A stretch of 64,000 bases of DNA from Faecalispora anaeroviscerum (lineage in GTDB: Bacteria > Bacillota > Clostridia > Oscillospirales > Acutalibacteraceae), in contig NZ_CANOOQ010000001.1 in assembly GCF_947568225.1 (NCBI RefSeq), positions 2,852,001 through 2,916,000 on the forward strand. The letters are read 5' to 3'. Both the position numbers and the translations under genes were made by a program. This document shows, in pieces, positions 1-10,400 of the stretch; position 1 is the first letter of the stretch; every line of letters begins with the position of its first letter. The notes under the pieces are model-generated. The model did not search any database. It was not told the origin of the DNA and saw nothing but the letters and a program-made list of their open reading frames with translations.

Positions 1-665
1 AAAATATTCGCAGCCTGTTAGGGAAGCCGTTGCTTGCGTACAGCATTTTACAGGCGAAGCAGTGCGGCCTGTTTGAGGCGGTAGCGGTCAGCAGTGATGG
101 AGAAGCAATGCTGCAGGCCGCCAAAGAGTGGGGAGCGGATTACCAATTTTTAAGACCCGCCGAGCTTGCCTCAGACAGCGCGCCAAAGATTCCCGCCATT
201 CGTCACTGCCTGGAAGAAGCAGAAAAGCGAGCCGGTCATACCTTTGATGTCATTGCGGATCTGGACGCAACCTCTCCCTTGCGCTATCTTTCCGACATTG
301 CGGGTGCGGTGTCGCTTCTCGAGACCAACGGTGTTTCCAATGTGATTACCGGGTCTCCCGCACGTCATTCTCCGTACTTTAATCTGGTGGAAGTGAATGA
401 AACGGGAGCGGTGCAGCTTTCTAAGCAGCTGACTGCGCCCGTGTTTTGTCGGCAGGATTCCCCGAAGTGCTACGATTTGAACGGATCGGTTTATGTTTGG
501 CGGCGGGAATCGCTGCTCAGCTGTGATTCGGTTTTTGTGGAGGACACACAGCTTTATGTCATGCCGCCAGAACGTTCCGCCGATATTGATTCGGAGCTGG
601 ATTTTGAGTTTGTCCAATTCTTAATGAGCAAACGGGCGGAACAATATGGTACAGCAATCTTATGA
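1..665 (+). CDS. CMP-sugar-acid cytidylyltransferase (NeuA/PseF-like), 5' truncated by window edge
   Basis: The open frame runs in from the window edge (first full codon at position 3) without a start, and the first visible residues, NIRSLLGKPLLAYSI, are the family-typical segment that follows the extreme N-terminal nucleotide-binding motif. Only about 10 residues should therefore be missing. The family transfers CMP from CTP to a nonulosonic acid (sialic, pseudaminic or legionaminic), giving the donor for glycosyltransfer. About 220 residues are visible, close to full family length. The conserved SSDGE, LRPAELASDSAP and DLDATSPLR stretches are present. A few tens of bases downstream begins a cluster ending in a Maf glycosyltransferase, so the likely pathway is flagellin or surface nonulosonic acid glycosylation. 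Which sugar is used cannot be read from the sequence. Confidence 0.85.
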   Translation, partial: NIRSLLGKPLLAYSILQAKQCGLFEAVAVSSDGEAMLQAAKEWGADYQFLRPAELASDSAPKIPAIRHCLEEAEKRAGHTFDVIADLDATSPLRYLSDIAGAVSLLETNGVSNVITGSPARHSPYFNLVEVNETGAVQLSKQLTAPVFCRQDSPKCYDLNGSVYVWRRESLLSCDSVFVEDTQLYVMPPERSADIDSELDFEFVQFLMSKRAEQYGTAIL

Positions 666-731
666 AATCAAAAACAGAGAACCGCAGTCGTTACGGACGA
701 ACTGTAAACGCACTTGACAGGGGGGTTATGG

Positions 732-1004
732 ATGGAGCAAGAAAAAAATCCCGAAATCAGGGAATTTAGCACTCTGATGACCGAAATCCGAACAGAATCT
801 AAGGTACTGGAAAAGATGTTTTTGACTCAGGAGGAGAAGGAAGAGGAAAACAGGATCATCAGTGAATTCGATATTACGATTCAAAGCCAGGCGTTCAACA
901 CATTAAATAATTTAAAGATATATCAGCTCAGTGGATGGAGAGATTTGGTTGATGGAGGAGATGACAGTGATGATGGAGCAAACCCCGTTTCAAAAGAAAA
1001 ATGA
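732..1004 (+). CDS. small hypothetical protein in glycosylation cluster (90 aa)
   Basis: I do not recognise this gene. The start at ATG 732 is preferred over the in-frame TTG at 714 because the purine-rich AGGGGGG at about 719-725 sits 6-7 bases upstream of it. The product is acidic and apparently helical, rich in Glu, Lys and Asp, with no signal peptide, membrane segment or cysteine pattern. It ends inside the next gene, overlapping it by about 35 bases in another frame, which suggests translational coupling. Its place between a nonulosonate cytidylyltransferase and a Maf glycosyltransferase suggests an accessory role in flagellin modification or flagellar assembly, but that is inference from position only. 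Confidence 0.6.
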   Translation: MEQEKNPEIREFSTLMTEIRTESKVLEKMFLTQEEKEEENRIISEFDITIQSQAFNTLNNLKIYQLSGWRDLVDGGDDSDDGANPVSKEK

Positions 1005-1287
1005 ACTGCTTCAGGAGCTTTTGCGCGCCGCAATCGAGCATTTCCGAAACGGAGAGGATATTCTGGGAATGGAGAGCTTTTTACGTGGTATAGACGAATT
1101 GGAGCGTGTAGTGGAAATCGACCAGAATTCACAGCAGCCGAAAATAGAGATGAAGCAACTGCTGCCCGCCATGCGGGAGCTGTATTTTTATGTGCAAAAT
1201 CAAGATCTGACAGGAATTGCAGACTTGCTGGAGGATACCGTTTTTCCGCTGATCTCACATGGGTTCGAAAGGCGTGACTACGCATGA
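970..1287 (+). CDS. small hypothetical protein upstream of Maf (about 105 aa)
   Basis: I do not recognise this gene by name. The frame is open from GTG 931, but GGAGG at 954-958 best serves a start near 967-973, and ATG 970 is chosen. The product is soluble and helical, with ELLQELLRAAIEHFRNGEDI and a regular heptad-like Leu/Ile spacing, and has no signal peptide. The end overlaps the Maf start as ATGA (1284-1287), so the two are translationally coupled. Small helical proteins next to maf genes may act as flagellar chaperone-like or FliS-like partners; here that is only a positional guess. Confidence 0.6.
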   Translation: MMEQTPFQKKNELLQELLRAAIEHFRNGEDILGMESFLRGIDELERVVEIDQNSQQPKIEMKQLLPAMRELYFYVQNQDLTGIADLLEDTVFPLISHGFERRDYA

Positions 1288-3212
1288 ATATTGCAAAGCA
1301 AAATGAAATAAATGCAATGTATGAAAAAAATCTGGAATTGCTAACACCGTGGCTGAAGGAATCGGTAAAGGCAATCGACGAAGAGGAGCTTTGGGAAAAG
1401 ATTGAGGTTACCTATAATGCAGAGGGCTACCCTGTTTGCCGCTATCATCAGGATGGCTTGTGCTTCCATATTACCAGCAAGCATCCGGTTCAGGAAGCGG
1501 AAATATGGGCCAAAACGATTCAGCAGCAGGGTTCAACCGAGGTTTTTCTATATGGTACCGGCTTCGGATATGCGCTGTTTCAGCTGTTCGAGCAAAAAAT
1601 GCCCCATACACTTGTGATTGTGTTTGAGCAGAACATCTATTTGTTCAAAGCCATGCTGTATTATTTTGATTTGTCACCTATTATTCAAACGCAAAAAATA
1701 TCCTTTTTTGTCGGAGACAGTCCCCAATTTAAAAAAGCGTTTGAGAAGCTGTTTTACAGCCTGATCTTTTTCAGCACCACTTACCCAACAGTCGCGTTTA
1801 CTCTTCCGGCGGTGCGCAATTTCAAAAAAGAATACCTCGAAATTCATCGGTATATTTTCAGGGAGCTGTCTTTACTGACCTCTTATATTGGGAATGATCA
1901 TCAGGATAATATGATCGGCCTTCGCAATTTGATGCGCAACACCAAAGAGGTTTTAAAAAACCCGTACCTGAGCTGTCTGAAAGATCAATACCGGAATGTT
2001 CCGGCCTTTATTATTTCTAACGGGCCGTCGCTGGATCTCAGTCTTTCACAACTCAAAAAAATTCAGGGCAGGGGCCTGATTATTTGCGTGGAATCGGCGA
2101 TTGTACCGCTTACAAAAAACGGCATCAATCCGGATGTGCTTGCGGTTGTGGAGCGGACGAAATACACGTATTTGTATCATTTTGAACATCGAAATTACTC
2201 GCCGGATATTGCCCTGCTTTCGCTCGCTCTGGTTGATCCGCGAGTGTATCCTTCCTTTGGTGGCGAAATCATTCCTATTTTTCGCAAGGGAGAAGAATTG
2301 AACCGCTGGTTTAACCAAAGTCTGGGGGATATGAGTGCGCTGAACGCGGGCAGCAATGTGTCGCATCTTGCGCTGGATGTGGCCACGTACCTTGGTGCTG
2401 ACCCCATTATCTTTGTCGGGCAGGATTTTGCTTATGGCCCGGAGGGTGTTACACACAGCAAGGACGCGGTTTCTTCTCAGGAAAAGGGAAAGCGGGCTAG
2501 GGATATTCTTCATTCCATTCCCACGGTTTATGTAGAAGGCAATAATGGCGAAATGATTCCCTCCAACCAGCTATGGCTGAATTTTCGGTTGGGCTTGGAA
2601 CATATCATTGCCGAACAACCGGAGAATCATTTTTACAATGCCACGGAGGGTGGAGCAAAAATACGGGGAACCGAACGGGGAAAGCTCAGTGACTTAATTG
2701 AGCAGTACTGTACGCAACCGCTTCCGGTTCGGGTAAACGAATTAATCGCGGAAAAGAAAGCAGACCTTTCCATTGCGGATCGCAGGACACGGCTTGAGAA
2801 ATTTCTTGAGGAAGTGCAGCGCTATGCTGCTTTGTTTCGCAGTCTGGCAAGTGAAATGAATCTGCGCAGACTGGAATCCGAAACAATGCTGCGCCTGTGT
2901 GCGGCGGCAGATCATGAAAAACACAGCGCTATTCTGGATGAGACTTATCAGAGGAATATCGCTGCATTTTATCAATACGCAAAAGACAATTTGTGCCGCA
3001 GCTTTTTTCAGCAGTTGATCTGTGCTTATTTCTACTTGATGAATCGTCTGGGCAACATTGACACACAGGAGAAGAGAGTACAAATTTTCAATATTCAAGG
3101 TCAGCTTTACCATGATTTAAGCGTGGTCAGTCAAAGTCTGTCCGTTTCGCTGGAGGAAGCGGAAGAGGACTTGAACGCTTTTTTGCATGAATTCCATGAG
3201 AAGGAGGCCTGA
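1284..3212 (+). CDS. Maf-type motility-associated glycosyltransferase (MptE-like/DUF115 domain)
   Basis: This 642-residue protein has the central MAF_flag10/DUF115 core. The segment PAFIISNGPSLDLSLSQL (about residue 240) is the characteristic glycine-proline-serine nucleotide-sugar motif, and LDVATYLGADPIIFVGQDFA (about 365-385) is the second conserved block of the family. The N-terminal 200 residues form a variable cap and the C-terminal 150 residues are helical. Family members transfer nonulosonic acids onto Ser/Thr of flagellin in the cytoplasm before export. The start ATG overlaps the upstream stop, and the next gene starts 6 bases after this stop, so it sits inside one operon with the cytidylyltransferase. 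The substrate sugar is not determinable. Confidence 0.85.
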   Translation: MNIAKQNEINAMYEKNLELLTPWLKESVKAIDEEELWEKIEVTYNAEGYPVCRYHQDGLCFHITSKHPVQEAEIWAKTIQQQGSTEVFLYGTGFGYALFQLFEQKMPHTLVIVFEQNIYLFKAMLYYFDLSPIIQTQKISFFVGDSPQFKKAFEKLFYSLIFFSTTYPTVAFTLPAVRNFKKEYLEIHRYIFRELSLLTSYIGNDHQDNMIGLRNLMRNTKEVLKNPYLSCLKDQYRNVPAFIISNGPSLDLSLSQLKKIQGRGLIICVESAIVPLTKNGINPDVLAVVERTKYTYLYHFEHRNYSPDIALLSLALVDPRVYPSFGGEIIPIFRKGEELNRWFNQSLGDMSALNAGSNVSHLALDVATYLGADPIIFVGQDFAYGPEGVTHSKDAVSSQEKGKRARDILHSIPTVYVEGNNGEMIPSNQLWLNFRLGLEHIIAEQPENHFYNATEGGAKIRGTERGKLSDLIEQYCTQPLPVRVNELIAEKKADLSIADRRTRLEKFLEEVQRYAALFRSLASEMNLRRLESETMLRLCAAADHEKHSAILDETYQRNIAAFYQYAKDNLCRSFFQQLICAYFYLMNRLGNIDTQEKRVQIFNIQGQLYHDLSVVSQSLSVSLEEAEEDLNAFLHEFHEKEA

Positions 3213-3217
3213 AGAAT

Positions 3218-4207
3218 ATGGAGGGAACAAAGCAGCTGAGCCTGTGTGTGATTACGAAAAACGACGCAGCGTTTTTACCGGATTGTCTGAGTGAAATGCA
3301 AGACGTGGCGGATGAAATTCTTGTGGTCGATCTCGGCTCCGATGACGATACGCTCAAACTGGCAGAACAGGCAGGCGCAAAGCTGTACCGGCTGGAGTGG
3401 GAGGAAGATTTCAGTAAAATAAAGAATTTCTGCATGGAGCACGCAGCTGGAAAATGGGTGTTGTTCCTGCAGGCAGATGAGAAGATTTCTCAGGAACAGC
3501 GGGAAGAATTAAAAATTTTGCTGCAAAATCCCAGCGCGGAGGGGTATCTCCTCTATGTAGACTACAATCAAGAGGAGCGGGGGATTTCTTCTCCCGCGCA
3601 GTTCCTGCGGCTGATCCGGAACCGAACGGAGTATCGCTTTTGTTATCGTTCCTTTGAGTATCTTCCGGATAAAGTGATTTTCCCTTTGCGGAATACCGGC
3701 ATTCGTATTACACACCGCAGCAAGGAAACCGTCACATGGCCGCTGGAAGAGCGAATTCGGCTGTTGGAGGAAGACGTCAGGGAGCACCCTCAGAGCAGCT
3801 ATGTGCGGTATATGGAAGGCATAGAGCTGCTGAATCAGGGGGAGTATGAGGAAAGCGTTGTTCCCCTCGATCAGGCGCGCAGAGCGGTCAACTGGGGGTA
3901 TCTGTATGCCCCCCACCTGTATAAATGCCTTGGCTTTGTCCTGATCAGCCTGGAACGGTACCAAGAGGCGGTAGAGGTATTAGGCGAAGGAATTGAAAAT
4001 ATCTCCTTCTACAACGACCTGCTGGTTCTGCGCGCGGAAACGTACCGCCTGCTGAACCGGAACCAGGAGGCGCTCGAGGACCTGGAAGCCTGTATCGCCC
4101 TTCGGATGGAACCGAACGCTTCCGTGCCCTGCACGGAAATTGAAGATTCCATTGTTCAGGAGATGTGGGAGGAAATTCGGGCCAACCTGAACAAGAGCAA
4201 TCGATAA
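3218..4207 (+). CDS. family 2 glycosyltransferase with C-terminal TPR-like repeats
   Basis: Residues 1-100 carry a GT-A fold signature: LSLCVITKNDAAFLPDCL, then ADEILVVDLGSDDDTL, and KWVLFLQADEKIS in place of the usual LDADE metal-binding motif. The first Asp of that motif is replaced by Gln while the following Asp-Glu is kept. From about residue 185 the protein is helical with TPR-like pairs (YVRYMEGIELLNQGEYEES; LYKCLGFVLISLERYQEAV; LLVLRAETYRLLNRNQEAL). AAGGAGG at about 3201-3207 precedes ATG 3218. GT2-TPR proteins of this type are common in Clostridial surface or flagellar glycan clusters, where they add sugars to protein-bound or lipid-bound acceptors. It is the last gene of the glycosylation operon. 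Confidence 0.82.
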   Translation: MEGTKQLSLCVITKNDAAFLPDCLSEMQDVADEILVVDLGSDDDTLKLAEQAGAKLYRLEWEEDFSKIKNFCMEHAAGKWVLFLQADEKISQEQREELKILLQNPSAEGYLLYVDYNQEERGISSPAQFLRLIRNRTEYRFCYRSFEYLPDKVIFPLRNTGIRITHRSKETVTWPLEERIRLLEEDVREHPQSSYVRYMEGIELLNQGEYEESVVPLDQARRAVNWGYLYAPHLYKCLGFVLISLERYQEAVEVLGEGIENISFYNDLLVLRAETYRLLNRNQEALEDLEACIALRMEPNASVPCTEIEDSIVQEMWEEIRANLNKSNR

Positions 4208-4371
4208 AAACTTGACCGGTTAGCACGCACAAAGTGGGACTTGTAGCATAGTATATATTAAATTAATACTGATATCCCGTTTCGGTTAAGTCAGAACGTT
4301 TTGACGGTATTGAACAAATCTGGTCCGAGCTATTCGGTATTAAAAATAAAACAGGAAAGGGGAAAAAACAA

Positions 4372-4722
4372 GTGGCAAAACAATTATTCCGCTTGGCGGC
4401 AACCAACTCTAGTGTAAGTGAGACAAGTTATTTTTATAAAAGATCCACAGCGATCACGGTAACATCCGTAGATTTTTCGCTTCCCAAAGCAACTTGGATT
4501 AAAGGTAACGGCTCCGCAGTAGGTACTGGTGCTTTTACGTTAGCAACAAACGGATATTACAATCTGTTCATTAACGGTGTATTGCAGCAGAGCTCACTGT
4601 ATACGGTTAGTTCTACTGGGGTTGTCCTCACGGGCGCAACCGCAGCTTATACGATTTCCGCAAGCTCTCCGTTCACACTTACTGTCGCTAATTCCACTAC
4701 GCCTCTGGTGGCGATTCCTTAA
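4372..4722 (+). CDS. DUF4183 domain protein
   Basis: This 116-residue Ser/Thr-rich protein contains the DUF4183 core, recognisable by ATWIKGNGSAVGTGAFTLAT followed by NGYYNLFINGVLQQSSLYTV. It starts at GTG 4372 behind GAAAGGGG. No signal peptide is evident. DUF4183 proteins occur, often in multiple copies, in spore-forming Firmicutes. Their function is not known; a surface or spore-coat structural role is a guess. A 164-base gap separates it from the glycosyltransferase upstream and an intrinsic terminator follows it, so it is probably a single-gene unit. Confidence 0.8.
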   Translation: MAKQLFRLAATNSSVSETSYFYKRSTAITVTSVDFSLPKATWIKGNGSAVGTGAFTLATNGYYNLFINGVLQQSSLYTVSSTGVVLTGATAAYTISASSPFTLTVANSTTPLVAIP

Positions 4723-4760
4723 TTTTCAAAAAACTGCCCCAAGGCAGGCTCATACTGTCG

Positions 4761-4789
4761 AAAAAGTCCAGCTTCGGCTGGACTTTTTT
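4761..4789. terminator. bidirectional intrinsic terminator
   Basis: A 12-bp stem (AAAAAGTCCAGC, loop TTCG, GCTGGACTTTTT) is flanked by A and T runs, so it can terminate the DUF4183 gene on the plus strand and recQ on the minus strand. Positions 4790-4919 contain nothing else I can name. Confidence 0.85.
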
Positions 4790-4919
4790 GCGTAGAAATC
4801 AGGCATCATAGATAGCCTGAATATTGTTAGCGGGTATGTGGGTGGCAAGGCAGGCATGCTCAGCCGGAGACAGACAATGGCTTCCGTGTGATTGCGGCGC
4901 CCGAGCTCTGTATGGCTTC

Positions 4920-7193
4920 TCAATGACCACCATTCAGTCCCTTTTTATCATAGACTAAGATGTCACAAATATGGTCTATAATAAATTGCTGTGCGGACGA
5001 AGGGTAGAGGTTCATCCAATAATTACGGTTAGAGTGGGTACGCTCTTCCTGTAAAATTCCAAGCGAAATCCCTTTCTGGGTCGGCACTTTTGCACGGCTG
5101 TCCTTTTGTTCCACAATTTGCAGGTATCCCTCTGACACAAGCCAATCTGCGATTTTCACGGCGGAGACCGTTGAGCATGCGTGTTGTGAAAGCACCTCGT
5201 TTGCGGCGGCGGCAAGAAAGCTGATTGGAATGGGATTTTCAAATATCTCAACTTCCTTGCAGATTTCGCTGTCCGGTAGAATCACTTCAGCAAAGGCGGT
5301 GCCCTTCCTTTTGCGTTTGATAGTGGGGCGGTCGTTCTCTTCCGGCAGTTCCAGCCCCGCGTTTACCCTGCAATAGTCTGCAATGACCTGTAAAAATTTT
5401 TCACCGTAACGTTGCAGCTTGGTTTCTCCTACACCAGACACCATTAAAAATTGTGCAGGGGCTCTCGGCAACCTCACGCACATATCGACAAGGGAGCTGT
5501 CAGAAAACACAACAAATGCTGGTACCCCTTGTTCAGCGGCGAGTTCATGCCGAAGCTCTTTCAAACGAATAAAAAGGGATTCGGTGCCAGGGGGAACCGT
5601 GTTTTTGGAATATGCCGTCTCGTCAGAGCCCTCTTCCGGTGCTGCCGGCTTTTCTTCTGCCAACTTCATTTCAAGCGCTACGGTGCCGTTCAACACGTTC
5701 TTTGCCTCAGGCGTAAGACGAAGGACTGCATATTGCCCGTCGCTTTTTTCAAGATAGCCGCTTTGTACTAAAAATTCGATGACAGCGCGCAGGGTGTGCA
5801 CGCTTTTTTTACTGATCCCATAAGTGGATAACGCGTCGAATTTCAGATCCCGGATGCGTTCGCTTTTGCTGCCGCGCAGTACGTCAATCACCAGTGACGC
5901 GCCAAAGCGCTCTTTTACTCGTGCCACGCAAGACAGAATTTTTTGGGAATCCTCAGTGACATCCACCGTTTGGAATTTCGTATTGCAGTTGCTGCAATGG
6001 CCGCAATAGCCGGGTGGGTTTTCTCCGAAATACCGCAGAATAAAAGCCCGAAGACAATCATTTGTCGTTGCGTAGAAGGTCATTTCACGCAAGCGCTGGT
6101 AATCCCGCTCCTTGAGCTGCTTTTCGGTTTCGGCATCTGGATAAGATGCGTCTTTGGAATGCTCGATCATCCACTGACTCGTCCTGACATCCTGCCCGCT
6201 GTAAAGCAAAAGACAGGTGGCCTCACTGCCGTCGCGCCCGGCTCGTCCTGCCTCCTGATAATAGCTTTCAATATCCTTTGGCATATTGTAATGAACCACA
6301 AACGCCACGTTTGATTTATCAATCCCCATTCCAAACGCATTGGTGGCGACCATAATCTGCACGCGGTCAAATAAAAAATCGTCCTGATTGGTACGGCGTT
6401 CCTCGTCCGTTAAACCTGCGTGATAGCGGGAGGCGGAAACACCCTGCCTGTTTAGTTCCTCGCAAACCTCTTCCACGGTTTTTCGGGTGGCGCAGTAGAC
6501 AATTCCGCTCTGACTTTGATGGATATGTAAAAAGCTTGTTAATGCCTGCATTTTGTTTTTGGGTGCCTGTACCTCAAACGAAAGGTTGGGCCGGTCGAAA
6601 CCCGTAACTAAAACGGTTGGGTCTTGCAAAGAAAGGAGCGAAACAATGTCCTCTCTTACACGTAGGGTAGCGGTTGCCGTAAACGCGGATACCCTCGGCC
6701 TTTGCGCAAGCTGATCAATAAATTGCGGGATTTGCGCGTAGCTTGGCCGAAAATCCTGCCCCCACTGCGAAATACAATGGGCTTCATCTACTGTGAGCAT
6801 CTCTATTTTTACACTTTGAGCAAAGGCAAGAAACTCCGGTGAAAGCAGGCGTTCCGGCGCAACATAAACCAATTTGTATTTGCCGTTCTTTGCGTGGTAC
6901 AACGCGGTTTCCATCTGGCGCGGTGAGAGGGTGGAATTGAGATACGCGGCGGGAATTCCGGACTGATTGAGCGCGTCCACCTGATCTTTCATCAGGGAAA
7001 TCAGGGGAGATACCACCAGTGTGATACCCTCCTGCAGAATGGCCGGAAGCTGAAAACAGATGGACTTACCGGCACCGGTAGGCATGATTCCAAGAACGTC
7101 GCACCCGGATAAGCTCGCCGAAATCAGCTCCTGCTGGCCCCCGCGAAAGCTGTCATACCCAAAATATTTTTTTAATGCTTGCTGAATTGTCAT
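4920..7193 (-). CDS. recQ: ATP-dependent DNA helicase RecQ
   Basis: This 757-residue superfamily 2 helicase unwinds DNA 3'-5' in recombination and fork repair. Motifs in order: Q-motif YFGYDSFRGGQ, Walker A PTGAGKS, DEAHCISQWGQDFRPSY (motif II plus the aromatic-rich loop), TATAT (motif III), and ATNAFGMGIDKSNVAFVVHY followed by QEAGRAGRDG (motifs V-VI). Zinc-binding cysteines follow in CLRAFILRYF and CGHCSNC, then an RQC winged helix, an HRDC domain (RLKELRHELAAEQGVPAFVV, about residue 500 on) and an extra C-terminal winged-helix-like segment as in many Firmicute RecQ proteins. The frame is open upstream to 7268, but ATG 7193, preceded by AGAGGT, gives the family-typical N-terminus MTIQQALKKYFGY. 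It stands alone. Confidence 0.95.
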   Translation of the reverse strand: MTIQQALKKYFGYDSFRGGQQELISASLSGCDVLGIMPTGAGKSICFQLPAILQEGITLVVSPLISLMKDQVDALNQSGIPAAYLNSTLSPRQMETALYHAKNGKYKLVYVAPERLLSPEFLAFAQSVKIEMLTVDEAHCISQWGQDFRPSYAQIPQFIDQLAQRPRVSAFTATATLRVREDIVSLLSLQDPTVLVTGFDRPNLSFEVQAPKNKMQALTSFLHIHQSQSGIVYCATRKTVEEVCEELNRQGVSASRYHAGLTDEERRTNQDDFLFDRVQIMVATNAFGMGIDKSNVAFVVHYNMPKDIESYYQEAGRAGRDGSEATCLLLYSGQDVRTSQWMIEHSKDASYPDAETEKQLKERDYQRLREMTFYATTNDCLRAFILRYFGENPPGYCGHCSNCNTKFQTVDVTEDSQKILSCVARVKERFGASLVIDVLRGSKSERIRDLKFDALSTYGISKKSVHTLRAVIEFLVQSGYLEKSDGQYAVLRLTPEAKNVLNGTVALEMKLAEEKPAAPEEGSDETAYSKNTVPPGTESLFIRLKELRHELAAEQGVPAFVVFSDSSLVDMCVRLPRAPAQFLMVSGVGETKLQRYGEKFLQVIADYCRVNAGLELPEENDRPTIKRKRKGTAFAEVILPDSEICKEVEIFENPIPISFLAAAANEVLSQHACSTVSAVKIADWLVSEGYLQIVEQKDSRAKVPTQKGISLGILQEERTHSNRNYWMNLYPSSAQQFIIDHICDILVYDKKGLNGGH

Positions 7194-7427
7194 CGTTGTA
7201 ATACCTCTGATTTGTTCTCTCTGTTTTTCTCGTGAATCTGATTTTTTCGTATTTGATAAAAATATCATACCATAAAACCTTCTTCACCGTCACGACAAAG
7301 TGGCGACTTGTTTATTTTTTAACATCATTTAATACAGTCAGACACCGTAACAGAATGGGATGTAGTACAGGGAGGAAAGTGGGAGAGGCCCAAGTGATCA
7401 TCGGCTATCCAAAAGAAGGGGATAAGA

Positions 7428-7471
7428 AAAAGACAAGGGAGGCGGATGAAAATCCGCCTCCCTTGTCTTTT
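7428..7471. terminator. strong bidirectional intrinsic terminator
   Basis: A perfect 15-bp stem (7432-7446 with 7453-7467, loop TGAAAA) lies inside A4/T4 flanks. It lies a few bases beyond the stop of the giant minus-strand gene and is its terminator. The remainder of 7194-7427 holds the recQ upstream region and no gene I can support. Confidence 0.9.
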
Positions 7472-7477
7472 GAATGG

Positions 7478-10400
7478 TTAGAATAATGCTGTTTGTTTTT
7501 TTGAAATGCCCTGCATCTTAGCGCCGGGTTGTACTGTAATCTTAACGGACGCATGTGCAAGCCGTTTGCCGCTCTTGTCATATACATCATACATAATGTA
7601 GGTGACTCCGGCTGATACGCCGGTTACGCGGTAATTACCGTTTTTGAGCTTTGTCACAGTTGCAATATTGTTGCGCGAAGAATACACCTTCAAATTTTGT
7701 GCTGTTGTACCAATTACACTGGAACCGATGTCGTAGACAGCGTTAGGAGCCAGCGTATAACTGAGCGTATCCAATACCAATGCATTGCCTACGGGAACAA
7801 CGGCGTAGTAGCTGCAATGTGTGCTCTCAAACGTGAGGAAGCCGTTCTCAGACGTTGCCCCCATATCCGCCAAAGTACCGACGGAATCATCATACCAGAA
7901 CACATGCAGATTTCCGGACATTCCGGGCGGAACAGGAACTTTTACCTTAATTTTTCCTGTAAAGCTGGGAACGGGAGTTCCGTTCTGATCCAGCAGTCTG
8001 ATGTCATAAAGCACAGGGGTACCAATTGCCCCGGTTGCCGGTGCTATCCCTAAGAGCCGATTTAATGCCAAAGCGGCTTTCTCGGTTGTCGGCTGCTCAG
8101 ATACGTCCAGCGACACGCTGCTCACTCCCGAAGGAAGAACGGCACCCGAAACATCTGCGGTCACGCCTGTTCTGTTGTTTACCAGAACAGTTGGGTTGGT
8201 GGGCGTGACCACTGTGCGGACGGTGGAACTTCTGCCGCTTCCGCCGCCTCCGCCACCAGAGCTTCCGCCGGTATAGGAATAATCCGGTGTGACGGAAACG
8301 TTGCTCTCCGGCATGATAAATGTGGTGTTTGCCGCGGCTGCGTCAGCTGCGGTCACCACAATCCCTGCCGTATCCGCTTTTATAGTCCATCCCGTGAACT
8401 TGTATTTGAGGGAGGGAGAAGCGGAGAGGCTGATCAGGCTGCCCGCAACAGCATGGGAATCGCTTGCGGTTGTCGTTCCTCCGTTGTCGCTTTTTAACGT
8501 CATGGTATAAATCTTGGCAAATTTCGGTGTGATGGAAACATTGCTCTCCGGCATGGTGAAGGTGGTGCTTGCCTCGGCTGAATCATTCAGTGTAACAGTA
8601 ACACCATCGGTTTCGGCCTGAGCCGTCCATCCCATAAACCGGTATTTTCCCGCGGTTTCTACCGCTTTCAGCTCAATCGACTCCCCTGCGATCGCACGCA
8701 AGGTGTTTACCGTAGCGGTACCGCCTGTCATGCTGTTCAGTGTGATCGTGTAGAGCTTGGCGATATCCGCCGAAACGGTTAGATCCTCCGTTACGCTGTT
8801 CACCGTACAAGTCCAGGTGCCATCCTTGTTTTTTACGACACTGTCAAAACCAATACTGCCGGCAGTGTTGCGCACAGAGGCGGATTTTACTGCGTAGCCA
8901 TCGTTCGGGGTTACGGTAAATACCGCGGCCGCGCCGTCGCGTACATCCTTAAAATCATCTGGCTCATACACGTCAGAAATACTGCCGTTTGCAGGAGAAT
9001 CAATGGTTACCGTGTGCAGACTGACGGGCTTAAACGTAACCGTTACGTCAGTATCCATCGACAGGCTGCTGATGGTATATTCCTGGCTGACATAGGTAGT
9101 ACCCAGCGCGGTTTTCAGTGTTTTGCCGTTTACGGACCAATGGTCTACCATATAGTTGGTATCCGGAGTTGCGGTGAAAACAATTTCGGAGCCGCCACCC
9201 GGCTTATCACCGGATTCCAAATTGACGCTTTCGTCCTTCACGGCGACAATGCTGCCATTGGTGCCCGCATCGAAATGAACCGTGTAGTAAGCCATAGCGG
9301 TAAAGCTGAGCTCTACGCTGGTGTTTGCGCTGATGTTGTTCAGGGTCCAGGTTTTGGCGGTGGTTTGTGTCACAGTCTTGTTTTGCTTCCATTTGCCCAC
9401 CATGTAGCCATCGTCGGGAACTGCGGTCAAAACGACTTTATCCCCTTTAAATACCTTCAGGGTTCCGCTGCTGATGTCGGCAGGCTCCCCGTTCAGCGTG
9501 GCGTTCATGGTGCCATGAAGACTGTTTTTGAGCGTTACGTCATAGCTGTCGTTTGCTTTGAACCGGGCGGTGATATCCAAATCGCCGGTCAGAGTCTGGC
9601 AGCTGAGGACATTTCCGTTTGTGGAATACACGGCTTTGTTTCCCGCGCCCGCTTTCCACTGGTCGAAAACGACTCCATAGGCAGGTTTGGCTGTAATTTC
9701 GATTGCGGTTCCGCCATCGAACTCATGGGCTTCCCCTTTGGCAAGGTCAATCTCTTTGCCGTTTGCCGAAATTGTAATGGTGTTTTCTTCACTGCCCGCC
9801 GCCTCTTCATTCCATTTTACCGTGAATTTCTGAAGCTCCAACGGTACGGTAATTTTGGTCGGCTGTGTCATGGTAAAGGTGTAGGACTGTCCGTCGCTCG
9901 CAATTTTACCATTTGCCTGCGCGGGTTCTGCACTCCAAAGGTACTGTGTGCTGGTGAGTCCTGTGACCGGGTCTGTGCTTGTTGTTGGGGAAGCCAGGTA
10001 ACCAGCCGCGGGAGTTACGGTAATTACCGTATCGCCCGGAACCATACCGCCCGATGATACAAACACCTGATCGTTCGGGGTGGAGGTGTTGTGATCGGTA
10101 TCTGCCCAATAGCTTGCCTTCATGTGCTCGTCGAGGGTCAGCTCATAGCTGTCGCGCTCAAAAATAGCGTAAAGATGGCAAGGGGTGCCGGGCATGGTGA
10201 GCGTGTAGGTGTGATTTCCGTTTGTGTCCGTATCGCCGGCCGGGTAACTGGTTCCGTCCCCGATGAGCCACCACTCCTTAAAATGGTAACCGGTATCCGG
10301 AACCGCCGTAAAGGTGTATTCCGCATTCTGAATCACGATTGCGCCGCTCTTGAGAAGTGCTGAGCTGCACTGAATTGTTCCATGCTCCGCGCTGAAGCTC

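Noticed and set aside
9014..10057. Plus-strand open frame of 347 codons inside the giant gene
   Set aside because: It is antisense to a frame with a signal peptide and recognisable domains, has no SD, and its composition (frequent Gly, Arg, Cys, His) is that of a reverse-strand shadow.
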